Shown here: in pieces, positions 42,027-50,700 of the stretch
How positions within the stretch are numbered: the stretch's first letter is position 1
Layout of the letters: each line of letters opens with the position of its first letter
NCBI GenBank assembly: GCA_009733745.1
Contig: WNWL01000004.1
Location: forward strand, 560,001 to 624,000
Length of the DNA: 64,000 nt
DNA from: Oceanobacillus sp. HTM 045
GTDB taxonomy: Bacteria; Pseudomonadota; Alphaproteobacteria; Rhodobacterales; Rhodobacteraceae
Direction: 5' to 3'
Made by a program: the position numbers and the translations under genes
Notes under the pieces: generated by a model
The model's input: only the letters and a program-made list of their open reading frames with translations
The model's database searches: none
What the model was told of the DNA's origin: nothing

Positions 42027-43132
42027 GGCTGGCGCTGGTTCCCCGCGCGCAGCCCTCGGGCTGGATGGCGCTGCTGACGCCGGTGATCGCCATCCTCGCG
42101 ATGATGGCGGCGGGCGCGGTGTTCCTGGCCGCGCTGGGGAAGGACCCGGCCGAGGGACTCTACGTCTACTTCATCCAGCCCTTCGACGAGCTCTGGCAGT
42201 TCCTCATGGCCCCCGAGGGAGAGGGCTGGTACCTGTTCTACACCCCCTCCGAGGTGATCGTTAAGGCGATCCCGCTGGCGCTGATGGGCGCGGGACTGGC
42301 GGTCTGCTTCCGCGCCAATGTCTGGAACATCGGCGCGGCGGGGCAGTACACGCTGGGCGCCATCTGCGCCGGGTTGGTGGCGCTGGCGGTGCCTGACGCG
42401 GAGAGCCATTTCTGGCTGGTGCCCTACTGCCTCGCGGGCATCGCGGGGGGTATGCTCTGGGCCGCGATCCCGGCGGCGCTGCGGACGCGGTTCAACGCCA
42501 ACGAGATCCTCGTCTCGCTGATGCTGACCTACGTTGCCACGCTGCTGCTGGACTGGCTGATCCGCGGCCCGCTGCGCGACCCGCAGGGCTACGGCTTTCC
42601 GCAGAGCCGCGATTTCTCCGAAGGCTTCGTGATGCCGGTGCTGGTCGAGACCACGCGGCTGCACTGGGGCCTCGTGCTGGCGGTGGCCGCCGCACTGGTG
42701 CTCTGGGTGATGATGAGCCGCACCATGTCGGGCTTCCGCCTCCGCGTCACCGGCGCGTCGCCGCGGGCGGCGGGCTTCGCGGGCTTCTCGCCCGCGGGTG
42801 CGGTTTGGTTCACGCTGCTGGTCTCCGGCGGGCTGGCGGGGCTGGCGGGGGCGGTGGAAGTATCCGCCAACGTGCGCCAGCTTCAGCCCGACATCGCCGC
42901 CGGCTACGGCTTCACGGCGATCATCGTCGCCTTTCTCGGGCGGCTGAACCCGCTCGGCGCGCTGCCCGGCGCGCTGGTGCTGGCGGTCAGCTATATCGGC
43001 GGCGAGAACGCGGAGATCTTCCTCAAGCTGCCGAAGAACGCGACGGCGGTGTTCCAAGGGATGCTGCTCCTGTTCCTGCTCGCGGCGGACACGCTGATCC
43101 GTTACCGCATCGCGCTGGTGAGGACGGCCTGA
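42023..43132 (+). CDS. BMP-type ABC transporter permease 1
   Basis: A 369-residue BPD-transp-2 permease with about nine membrane segments. FRANVWNIGAAGQYTLGAICAG and NANEILVSLMLTYVATLLL are hallmarks of the YufP-type subunit of nucleoside ABC importers, followed by SGGLAGLAGAVEV and GFTAIIVAFLGRLNPLGALPGAL. ATG 42023 overlaps the ATPase stop by 4 bp. Its own stop shares one base with the start of permease 2, so the three genes are translationally coupled. Confidence 0.93.
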   Translation: MRLALVPRAQPSGWMALLTPVIAILAMMAAGAVFLAALGKDPAEGLYVYFIQPFDELWQFLMAPEGEGWYLFYTPSEVIVKAIPLALMGAGLAVCFRANVWNIGAAGQYTLGAICAGLVALAVPDAESHFWLVPYCLAGIAGGMLWAAIPAALRTRFNANEILVSLMLTYVATLLLDWLIRGPLRDPQGYGFPQSRDFSEGFVMPVLVETTRLHWGLVLAVAAALVLWVMMSRTMSGFRLRVTGASPRAAGFAGFSPAGAVWFTLLVSGGLAGLAGAVEVSANVRQLQPDIAAGYGFTAIIVAFLGRLNPLGALPGALVLAVSYIGGENAEIFLKLPKNATAVFQGMLLLFLLAADTLIRYRIALVRTA

Positions 43133-44067
43133 TGGAAAACTTCGTCATCGCCATGCTGATCACCGCGACGCCGCTGCTGCTGGCGGCGACGGGCGAACTG
43201 GTGACGGAACGCTCGGGCGTGCTGAACCTCGGGGTAGAGGGGATGATGCTGATGGGCGCGGTCACGGCCTTCGCCGTCGCGCTCAGCCTTCAGAGCGCGC
43301 CGGAACCGCTTGTTCCCGGCTGGGCGGTCTTCCCGCTGGCGATCGGCGCGGGGGCGCTGGCGGGGATGGCCATGGCGCTGATCTTCTGCGTGATCTCGCT
43401 GACCATGCTGGCGAACCAGGCGGCGACCGGGTTGGCGCTGACCATCCTCGGGATCGGCGCGTCGGGGCTGATCGGGCAGGCCTATGTCGGCACGCCGATC
43501 CAGCCCTTGCCGAAGCTCGGGCTGATGCAGGACTGGGCGCTGGGGCGCGTCCTGCTCGGCCATGACGCGATGGTCTATGTCGGGCTGGCGCTGGCGCTGG
43601 GGGTGGCATGGTTCCTGACCCGCTCGCGCGCCGGGCTGAAGCTGCGCGCGGTGGGCGACAACCACGAGAGCGCCCACGCGCTGGGGCTCAAGGTGATCCG
43701 CACGCGCTATGCCGCGACGCTGTTCGGCGGGTTCTGCGCCGGGCTGGGCGGGGCCTATCTCTCGACCGCCTACACGCCGCTGTGGGGCGAGAACATGACC
43801 GCCGGGCGCGGCTGGATCGCGCTGGCGCTGGTGGTGTTCGCGACCTGGCGGCCGATCCGGCTGATCCTCGGGGCGTGGCTCTTCGCGGCGATCACGCAGC
43901 TTGAGCTCTACGGGCAGGGCTGGGACATCGGCATCCCGTCGCAGTTCCTCGCCATGGCGCCCTACCTCGCCACCATCATCGCGCTGGTGGTCATCGCGCG
44001 GGACGTGAACCTGACCAAGGCCAACGCGCCCGCCTGCATCGGCCGGCCCTTCCGGGCGGACCGCTGA
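43132..44067 (+). CDS. BMP-type ABC transporter permease 2
   Basis: A 311-residue YufQ-type permease with eight to nine membrane segments. [59 protein letters not shown] and [24 protein letters not shown] are typical. ATG 43132 is within TGATG of permease 1. It pairs with permease 1 to form the heterodimeric channel. The binding protein that should serve this transporter is 1.4 kb downstream behind two other genes. Confidence 0.93.
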   Translation: MENFVIAMLITATPLLLAATGELVTERSGVLNLGVEGMMLMGAVTAFAVALSLQSAPEPLVPGWAVFPLAIGAGALAGMAMALIFCVISLTMLANQAATGLALTILGIGASGLIGQAYVGTPIQPLPKLGLMQDWALGRVLLGHDAMVYVGLALALGVAWFLTRSRAGLKLRAVGDNHESAHALGLKVIRTRYAATLFGGFCAGLGGAYLSTAYTPLWGENMTAGRGWIALALVVFATWRPIRLILGAWLFAAITQLELYGQGWDIGIPSQFLAMAPYLATIIALVVIARDVNLTKANAPACIGRPFRADR

Positions 44068-44176
44068 GGGGCGGGCTGCACCGCTCCTCCGACAGCGAAA
44101 CCGGGTGCCTGCGGGGCGTGCCTGTGGCAGGGTGTCTGCCTTCGCGCCGGACTTTGCACCGGAGCCGGGAGGGTTC

Positions 44177-44530
44177 ATGGCCGGGCACCGCATCTACAAG
44201 ATGAGTTTCGCGAGCGTCTATCCCCACTACGTCGCCAAGGCGGAGAAGAAGGGGCGCACCAAGGCGGAGGTGGACGAGATCATCCGCTGGCTCACCGGCC
44301 ACGACCAGGCCGGGCTGGACGCCGTGCTCGCGGACGGGGCGGACTTCGAGACCTTCTTCGCCGAGGCGCCCGCGATGAACCCCGCGCGGAGCGCGATCAA
44401 GGGCGTCATCTGCGGCGTCCGGGTCGAGGAGATCGAGGAGCAGACGATGCGGGAGATCCGCTACCTCGACAAGCTGGTCGACGAACTCGCGAAGGGCAAG
44501 GCGATGGAGAAGATCCTGCGGCGGGGGTAG
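44177..44530 (+). CDS. DUF2200 family protein
   Basis: A 117-residue protein, [45 protein letters not shown] then [40 protein letters not shown], matching DUF2200 along its whole length. The family has no known function; its fold is predicted mixed alpha/beta. GGGAGGG precedes ATG 44177. It is 109 bp after permease 2 on the same strand and probably a passenger gene rather than a transporter part. Confidence 0.88.
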   Translation: MAGHRIYKMSFASVYPHYVAKAEKKGRTKAEVDEIIRWLTGHDQAGLDAVLADGADFETFFAEAPAMNPARSAIKGVICGVRVEEIEEQTMREIRYLDKLVDELAKGKAMEKILRRG

Positions 44531-44539
44531 GGGTGGCCC

Positions 44540-45223
44540 TCACCCCAGCCCCCTGATCTCCTCCGCCACGAGGTCTTCGAGCAGGTGCAGGTAGCTGTCG
44601 CGGATGCCGCGTTCGTCGAGGTGGACGACGGTGTTGTGCAGGTAGGCGGCGTTGGAGCCGGCGTGGCCTGCGGCGCGGGCGATGCGGGTGGCCTGTTCGG
44701 CGATGGGCAGGGTGATGAAATTCTCCGCCGAGGGGGTCATGGCGTAGAAGGTCAGCGCGCGGATGCGTTCGGCCCCGTCGCGCAGGGTCAGCCAGCGGGT
44801 CCAGGGCAGGAACTCGGTGTAGGGCACCTCGCGCTCCAGCAGGCGGATCATCTGTGCCTCGTCGTCTCCGTCCGGCAGGCGGTAGGCGACGCCGCGGCAG
44901 GAGCCGCCGCGGACCAGCGCCATCATCAGGCCGGGCTGGTCCTCGGTCGCGCGCCAGCGGCGCATGTCGAGGCAGAAGGACCGGCGCCAGCCATGCGCGG
45001 TGACGGCGCGTTCCTCCTCGTGGTCGAAGGCGGGTTTCCAGATCAGCGAACCGTAGGCGAACAGCCAGAACGGGCCCTCGCCCTTCTCCGCCAGCAGCGC
45101 GCGGGCGGCGGCGCTGCGGGTCGCGTCGTCCATCTCGGTGCGCGACGGGTCCGGGCCAGGGTCCGGGATCTCGCGCTCGACGCGCGCGACCAGGTCGGCC
45201 GTCAGCCGCCGTCTGCCTTCCAT
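44540..45223 (-). CDS. gamma-glutamylcyclotransferase, ChaC family
   Basis: A 227-residue ChaC-like glutathione-specific gamma-glutamylcyclotransferase. FWLFAYGSLIWKPAFDHEEERA holds the YGSL substrate loop, RRWRATEDQPGLMMALVRGGSCRGVAYRL follows, and EREVPYTEFLPWTRWLT contains the expected acidic catalytic region. The reaction releases 5-oxoproline and Cys-Gly from glutathione. ATG 45223 is preferred to the TTG codon 15 bp upstream. It is transcribed against the transporter genes and interrupts the importer cluster. Confidence 0.9.
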   Translation of the reverse strand: MEGRRRLTADLVARVEREIPDPGPDPSRTEMDDATRSAAARALLAEKGEGPFWLFAYGSLIWKPAFDHEEERAVTAHGWRRSFCLDMRRWRATEDQPGLMMALVRGGSCRGVAYRLPDGDDEAQMIRLLEREVPYTEFLPWTRWLTLRDGAERIRALTFYAMTPSAENFITLPIAEQATRIARAAGHAGSNAAYLHNTVVHLDERGIRDSYLHLLEDLVAEEIRGLG

Positions 45224-45492
45224 GCGCCCGTACTGCAAGCCGGGTCTCCGCTGGCGGTGGGGAAAGATGCGATCCGGTCCGACTTAGGCCCGGCGGGCGG
45301 GCGGCGCAAGCGGCCGGTGCGGAAACGGTGCGTTGCGTGGGGGCGGGGCCTTTCCACCCTCACTGCGCTACCTCTGTGCCGCCTGCGCGTGCAAACCGAT
45401 GCCACTGCCCGGAAAGGCCGCATTTCCGGAGACAGGTCCGGCGCGGGTCTGCTACCCATTCGGGCAGTTTCGAGACCCATGGGGAGAGAAGA

Positions 45493-46557
45493 ATGATTCG
45501 GAGACACCTGCTCGCTCTTGCCGCGCTGCTCGCGGCGCCCGCGCTCGCCTTCGGGCAGGAGCCGCTGAAGGTCGGCTTCATCTATGTCGGCCCGATCGGC
45601 GACCACGGCTGGACCTACCAGCACGAACAGGGCCGCCTCGCGGTCGAGGCCGCGTTCGGCGACCGGGTCGAGACCACCTATGTCGAGAGCGTCTCCGAGG
45701 GGCCGGACGCCGAGCGCGTGCTGCGCCAGCTCGCCGCCTCGGGCCACGGGCTGATCTTCACCACCTCGTTCGGCTACATGGACGCGACCGCCAGCGTGGC
45801 GAAGCAGTTCCCGGACGTGAAGTTCGAGCACGCCACCGGCTACACCCGCGGCGACAACCTCTCCACCTATTCGGCGCGGTTCTACGAGGGCCGGGCGGTG
45901 ATCGGCACCATCGCGGCGCGGATGACCAAGTCGAAGCAGATCGGCTACATCGCCTCCTTCCCGATCCCCGAGGTGGTGCGCGGCATCAACGCCGTTGCGC
46001 TGGCCGCGCGCAAGATCGACCCGGAGATCACCGTCAACGTGGTCTGGGTGAACACCTGGTACGACCCGGGCAAGGAAGCCGACGCAGCCAAGGCGCTGAT
46101 CGCGCAGGGCGCGGACGTGATCATGCAGCACACCGACAGCCCGGCGGCGCTGCAGGCGGCGGAACTGGCGGGGGTCTTCGCCTTCGGGCAGGCCTCGGAC
46201 ATGCACCGCTTCGCGCCGAACTCGCAGCTCACCGCCATCGTGGACGACTGGTCGACCTACTATGTCGACCGGGTGCAGGCGGTGCTCGACGGCACCTGGG
46301 AGTCGACCGATACCTGGGGCGGCATCGAGGCCGGCATGGTCGCGCTCTCGCCCTACTGGAACATGGACTACGAGACCGCGGTGATCGCGCATGACCTGGC
46401 CGAGGACATCCGCCTCGGCGTGGTGCACCCGTTCGAGGGTCCGATCGTGGACCGCGACGGCACCGAGCGCGTGCCGGCCGGCGCGACCGCCGACGACGGG
46501 ATGCTGCTCGGCATGGACTTCTTCGTCGAGGGCGTCGTGGGCGACCTGCCGAAGTGA
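45493..46557 (+). CDS. BMP-family ABC transporter substrate-binding protein
   Basis: A 354-residue periplasmic binding protein of the BMP (basic membrane protein/Med) type. The signal peptide IRRHLLALAALLAAPALAFGQE has no lipobox Cys, so it is probably free in the periplasm. VGFIYVGPIGDHGWTYQHEQGR, FTTSFGYMDATASVAKQFPDVKFEHATG, GYIASFPIPEVVRGINAV and DSPAALQAAELAG are typical. GGGGAGAG precedes ATG 45493. BMP proteins bind nucleosides, allantoin-like or other N-heterocyclic compounds. A 13/14-bp tandem repeat covers its stop codon and a terminator follows. Confidence 0.93.
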   Translation: MIRRHLLALAALLAAPALAFGQEPLKVGFIYVGPIGDHGWTYQHEQGRLAVEAAFGDRVETTYVESVSEGPDAERVLRQLAASGHGLIFTTSFGYMDATASVAKQFPDVKFEHATGYTRGDNLSTYSARFYEGRAVIGTIAARMTKSKQIGYIASFPIPEVVRGINAVALAARKIDPEITVNVVWVNTWYDPGKEADAAKALIAQGADVIMQHTDSPAALQAAELAGVFAFGQASDMHRFAPNSQLTAIVDDWSTYYVDRVQAVLDGTWESTDTWGGIEAGMVALSPYWNMDYETAVIAHDLAEDIRLGVVHPFEGPIVDRDGTERVPAGATADDGMLLGMDFFVEGVVGDLPK

Positions 46558-46602
46558 TGCGCCGAAGTGACGCCGCCGAAGTGATGCTGCCGGAGTGATG
46601 CT
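46548..46602. repeat. 13/14-bp tandem repeats over the bmp stop codon
   Basis: Four units of the form GCCG(A/G)AGTGA(T/C)GC with a variable extra base at 46548-46560, 46561-46574, 46575-46588 and 46589-46602. The first unit contains the actual stop (TGA 46555-46557) and each further unit carries another TGA. It is probably a replication-slippage expansion. Confidence 0.75.
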
Positions 46603-46620
46603 TCCGCGGCGCTGAAACAG

Positions 46621-46653
46621 GGGCCGGGCCTGCGGGTCCGGCCCTTTTCGTTT
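46621..46653 (+). terminator. Rho-independent terminator after the binding protein gene
   Basis: Stem GGGCCGG (46621-46627) / CCGGCCC (46638-46644) with a 10-nt loop followed by TTTTCGTTT. It ends at the stop codon of the minus-strand DMT gene, so it serves the plus-strand gene and may also affect the other. Confidence 0.8.
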
Positions 46654-47585
46654 CAGGCGCGCCGCCCCATCCGCTGCGCCAGCCAGATGCCGCCGAGGAC
46701 CAGCGCCAGCGCAATGGCATGGTAGGTGGCGAAGGGCTCGCCGAGGATCAGCACGCCGAGCAGTGCGGCGAAGACCGGGACGAGGTTGACGAACACCCCG
46801 GCGCGGCCCGGGCCGATCAGGTCCACCCCGCGCAGGAAGAAGAGCTGCGCAAGGCAGGAGGGGAAGATCGCGACGTAGAGCGTCACCAGCCAGCCCTCGG
46901 CGGACGGCCACTCCCAGTCCGGGTCGAACACGGCCTCGGCGGCGGCGAGCGGCACGGCGGCGATGGCCGCAATCGGGCAGAGGATGGCGAAGAAGGCCCG
47001 GCCCGGCATGGCCGGTCGGCGCGAGATGCCGATGGTGTAGAAGGCGTAGAGCGCGCAGGCGACCACCATCAGCAGGTCGCCCCAGTTCAGGTCGATGCCG
47101 AGGATCCGGTGCGGGCTGCCCTTGGTCGCCACCATCACCACGCCCAGCAGCGTGAGCGCGACGCCGAGCGCCTGGACGCGGGTGATCCGGCTGCCCTGCA
47201 CGAGGAAGGCCATCACCAGCACGAAGATCGGGATCGAGCCCTGGAGAATGCCGATATTGACTGCCGTGGTGGTGTAGGCGGCGAGATAGAAGAGCGCGTT
47301 GAACCCGGTAAAGCCCAGCGCCGACATCGCCGCCAGCATCGGCAGGCGGGGCCGGACGAGGTGCCAGTGCGCGCGGATCTCGCCCCAGAAGAGCGGCAGC
47401 AGCACGCCGCTGACCAGCACCCAGCGCACGAGGACGAGCAGCATCGGCGGCATCTCGCCCACCGCCAGCCGGCTCGCGACCGCGTTGCCGGCCCAGAAGA
47501 GGGTCGTCAGCGTCAGCAGCAGCATCGGCGCGTCGTAGAGGCGCGCGGCGGGCGTGGAGCGCCCGGATATGGGGGTCTCTGACAT
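46653..47585 (-). CDS. DMT-superfamily (EamA) exporter
   Basis: A 310-residue inner-membrane protein with ten predicted segments in two EamA repeats. LLTLTTLFWAGNAVASRLAVGEMPPMLLVLVRW and LGFTGFNALFYLAAYTTTAVNIGILQGSIPIFVLVMAF begin repeat 1, and GPGRAGVFVNLVPVFAALLGVLILGEPFATYHAIALALVLGGIWLAQRMGRRA ends repeat 2. It probably exports amino acids or other small metabolites; the substrate is unknown. It starts at ATG 47585 and lies downstream of the RTX gene on the same strand, with a hairpin between them. Confidence 0.9.
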   Translation of the reverse strand: MSETPISGRSTPAARLYDAPMLLLTLTTLFWAGNAVASRLAVGEMPPMLLVLVRWVLVSGVLLPLFWGEIRAHWHLVRPRLPMLAAMSALGFTGFNALFYLAAYTTTAVNIGILQGSIPIFVLVMAFLVQGSRITRVQALGVALTLLGVVMVATKGSPHRILGIDLNWGDLLMVVACALYAFYTIGISRRPAMPGRAFFAILCPIAAIAAVPLAAAEAVFDPDWEWPSAEGWLVTLYVAIFPSCLAQLFFLRGVDLIGPGRAGVFVNLVPVFAALLGVLILGEPFATYHAIALALVLGGIWLAQRMGRRA

Positions 47586-47704
47586 CTGTCCGGCACCTGT
47601 CCGGGCTGGCGGGTCCTCGCTGCCAAATACCAGCCGCGCCGTGCCGCGCCAAGGTAGCGGGACGCAATGCGGCTATGCCGGAAGGTGAGTGGAGGGGGCG
47701 GGAG

Positions 47705-47737
47705 CCCCGGCGGCGGGAGGGAAGTCCGCCGCCGGGG
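47705..47737 (-). terminator. hairpin after the RTX gene
   Basis: Perfect 12-bp stem CCCCGGCGGCGG (47705-47716) / CCGCCGCCGGGG (47726-47737) with a 9-nt loop, starting 5 bp after the RTX stop on the minus strand. No T-run follows, but the stem strength fits a transcript end. Confidence 0.6.
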
Positions 47738-47742
47738 AGGGA

Positions 47743-50700
47743 TCAGACGAGGCCGATGAAGTCGGTCTCGCCGATCAGGCCGGCGCCGTTGTTGACCAGG
47801 ATCTGGTCGGTGGGATCGTCGGCGTGGCGGATGATCGCGTAGTTGGCGATGGATGTGATCGTCAGGTCGGCGAAGGACAGGCCGGTGCCGGTGAAGTCGA
47901 ACTTGTCCACGCCGTTCTCGAAGTCGTGGACGATGTCGCTGCCGAAACCGATCTCGTCGAAGGTGAAGAGGTCGGCCCCGCCGTCGCCGTGCAGGAAGTC
48001 CGACCCGGCACCGCCGCGGAGCACGCCGTTGCCGGCGTAGTCCCAGATCATGTCGTCGCCGTCGCCGCCGTCGATGGTGACGTCGATGACCGACCCGACC
48101 AGCAGGTCGCCGAAATCGGAGCCGACCAGCCGCTCGATGGAGATCAGCCGGTCGCCCTCGGCATCGCCGCCGATGCCGACGCGGTGGATGCCGATGTCGA
48201 CGCCCGCCGTGCTCTGCGAGTAGTCGGCGGTGTCGATCCCGTCGCCGCCACTGACCAGGTCCGCCCCGAGGCCGGAGTAGATGTGGTCGTCGCCGGCATT
48301 GCCGTAGATCGAGTCGTCGCCGTCACCGCCGTGGAGCTCGCCGTTGCCGGCGTAGTCGTAGATGAAGTCGTCGCCGCCGCGGCCCATGATGGTGACGTCG
48401 TTGACCGAGCCGACCAGCATGTCGGCCATCTCGGAGCCGATCAGGTGCTCGACGCTGGTCAGCTCGTCGCCCTCGGCCAGCCCGCCGGTGCCCTTGCGGT
48501 GGATGCCGACATCGACGCCCTCGGCCGAGGCCGAGTAGTCGGCGCAGTCCTGGCCCTCGCCGCCGTCCATCCGGTCGGCGCCCAGGCTGCCCTTCATCAC
48601 GTCGGAGCCGCCGAGACCCATGATTTCGTCGTCGCCATCGGTGCCCTCGATCACCTCGCCCGAGGCGCTGCCCATGATCGGGCCGGGGGCGGAGCCGGTG
48701 CCGCCCTCCTTCTCGATCGCGGCCGGGTCGTAGCCCGCTTCGCGCAGCAGCACCGCCTCGGTGGGCGTGATGGCCCGGTCGAGCACGGCGATGTTGGAGA
48801 TGGTGCCCTTGAAGAACCATTCGAGGTTGTCGTCGTCCTCCCAGCGATCCCTGGAGGACGCGCCGATCACCAGGTCCTCGGTGTTGCCGAGCATCCCGGT
48901 GTCGAAGCCGTCCTTGAAGGCGACCGCCTCGCCGTTGACGTAGAGGGTGATCCGGTCGGCGTCGAAGCCGAGCGCGACGTGGTAGTCGACCCCGGCGACG
49001 ATGGGCTCCCTGTACTTCAGCTCGTAGGAGGTGTCCTCGCCCTGGATGCGGACGCGCAGGTACTCCCAGTCGTCGATCCAGAAGGTGAGGTGGCCGCCGT
49101 CCTTGTAGCCGGTGTGGTCCTTGGAGAGCAGCGCCTGGTTGCCGACGCCGGGGGCGTTGGCCCTGAAGGTGAAGGCCCAGGTGCCCTCCGCCTGCTCGGT
49201 CGCGGGGTCGTGCGGCACCTCGATGGCCGCGGCCGCGGTGCCGTTGAAGGCTCCGCCCGCGGCCTCGAACACCACCGCGAGCGGCCCGGCGGCGTCGCCC
49301 GACTTCGCGAAGGTGACCTGGTCGAGATAGGGGTTGGAGGAGTAGCTCTCCGGGTCGCTCCCCATCGGGTCGCCGTCGATGTCGCGGGTGTCGTAGCCGA
49401 AGATCTCGGTGCCGTCCGGCGCGTAGGAAATCTTGGTCTCGCCCGAGGGGGCCAGCGCCTCCTGCAGGTCGTCCACGCTCTCGACGATGCCGGTGGTCAC
49501 GCCCATCGGGTTGGTCTGGATCGCGTCCTCGTCCACGAGGTCGCCGTGGACGACGATGTAGCCGAGCAGGTCCTCGTCGTGCGCGCCGCCGTTGTTGCCC
49601 TGCTGCGAGAGGACGTGGATGACGGACACGACGTCGTCGTTCACGCCGTCGCCGTCGGTGTCCACCGCCTGGTACTCGACCCGCTGGATCGTCGCCGTGT
49701 GGCCGATGACGACGATGGTGTCCTCGTCGGCGTTGTAGTCGGCGATGATCTCGATGCCGAGCTGGTCGACCCAGTGGTCGTGGATGCGGTTGTTCTCGCC
49801 CGCGACCCCGGCCCAGTCGATGGTGCGGTCATCCTCGATATGCCGGAGGATGATGTCCTTCTTCGCGTTGATCAGCGGCTGGAAGTAGAAGATGTCGTTG
49901 CCGGTGCCGCCGACGAGGATGTCGTCGGCCGTGAGCGGCTGGTCGACCCAGTCGTAGAGCTTGAGATACTCTTCCGAGATCGACGGGTCGGGATAGTCGC
50001 GCGAGGGCTCGCCCAGCACCAGCTGCCCGGCGCGCTGCTCGCCCGCATCCGACCGGCTGATCAGGATGTCGTTGCCCGCGCCGCCGATGATCAGGTCGGA
50101 GCCGCGGCCGCCGTCGATGATGTCGTCGCCGTCGCCGCCGTCGATCGAGTCGTCGCCGTAGCCGCCATTGATCGAGTCGTTGCCCGCACCGCCGGCGATC
50201 CGGTCGTCGCCCGCGCCGCCGTCGATATCGTCGTTGCCGGCGCCGCCGTCGATCGAGTCGTCGGAGGCGACCATCGGCAGCGGCCCGGCCGGCGCGGTGA
50301 GCGCGGTGCCGGGGCCGTTGGCCATCAGCTCCTCGACCTGCGCCTCGGTGAGCGCGTCCTCAAGGTCGTAGCCGCCCCAGATGCCGAACCCGGCGATGTC
50401 GCCGGTGAAGGCGTCGTCCAGCTTGGCGTTGCCGGTGGCGAACTCGGCGGCGGTGTCGTTCAGCGTCCGGTCGCCGGTGTCGGCGCCGAGCACCCAGGGC
50501 TCGGCGTTCTGCAGCAGGTAGGCTTCCTTGTAGAGGCCCGGCTGGTCGACATTGCCCTCGACCCGCACCCAGAGGAAGTCGGGCAGCGGCTCGCCGTCGA
50601 CAAAGACCGTGACCCCGTCCTCGGTGAAGGACACCGCGACATGCGCCCACTCGCCCGCGACCAGCGTGCCCGCGGGCGACTTCCACGCCCGATTCGAGCC

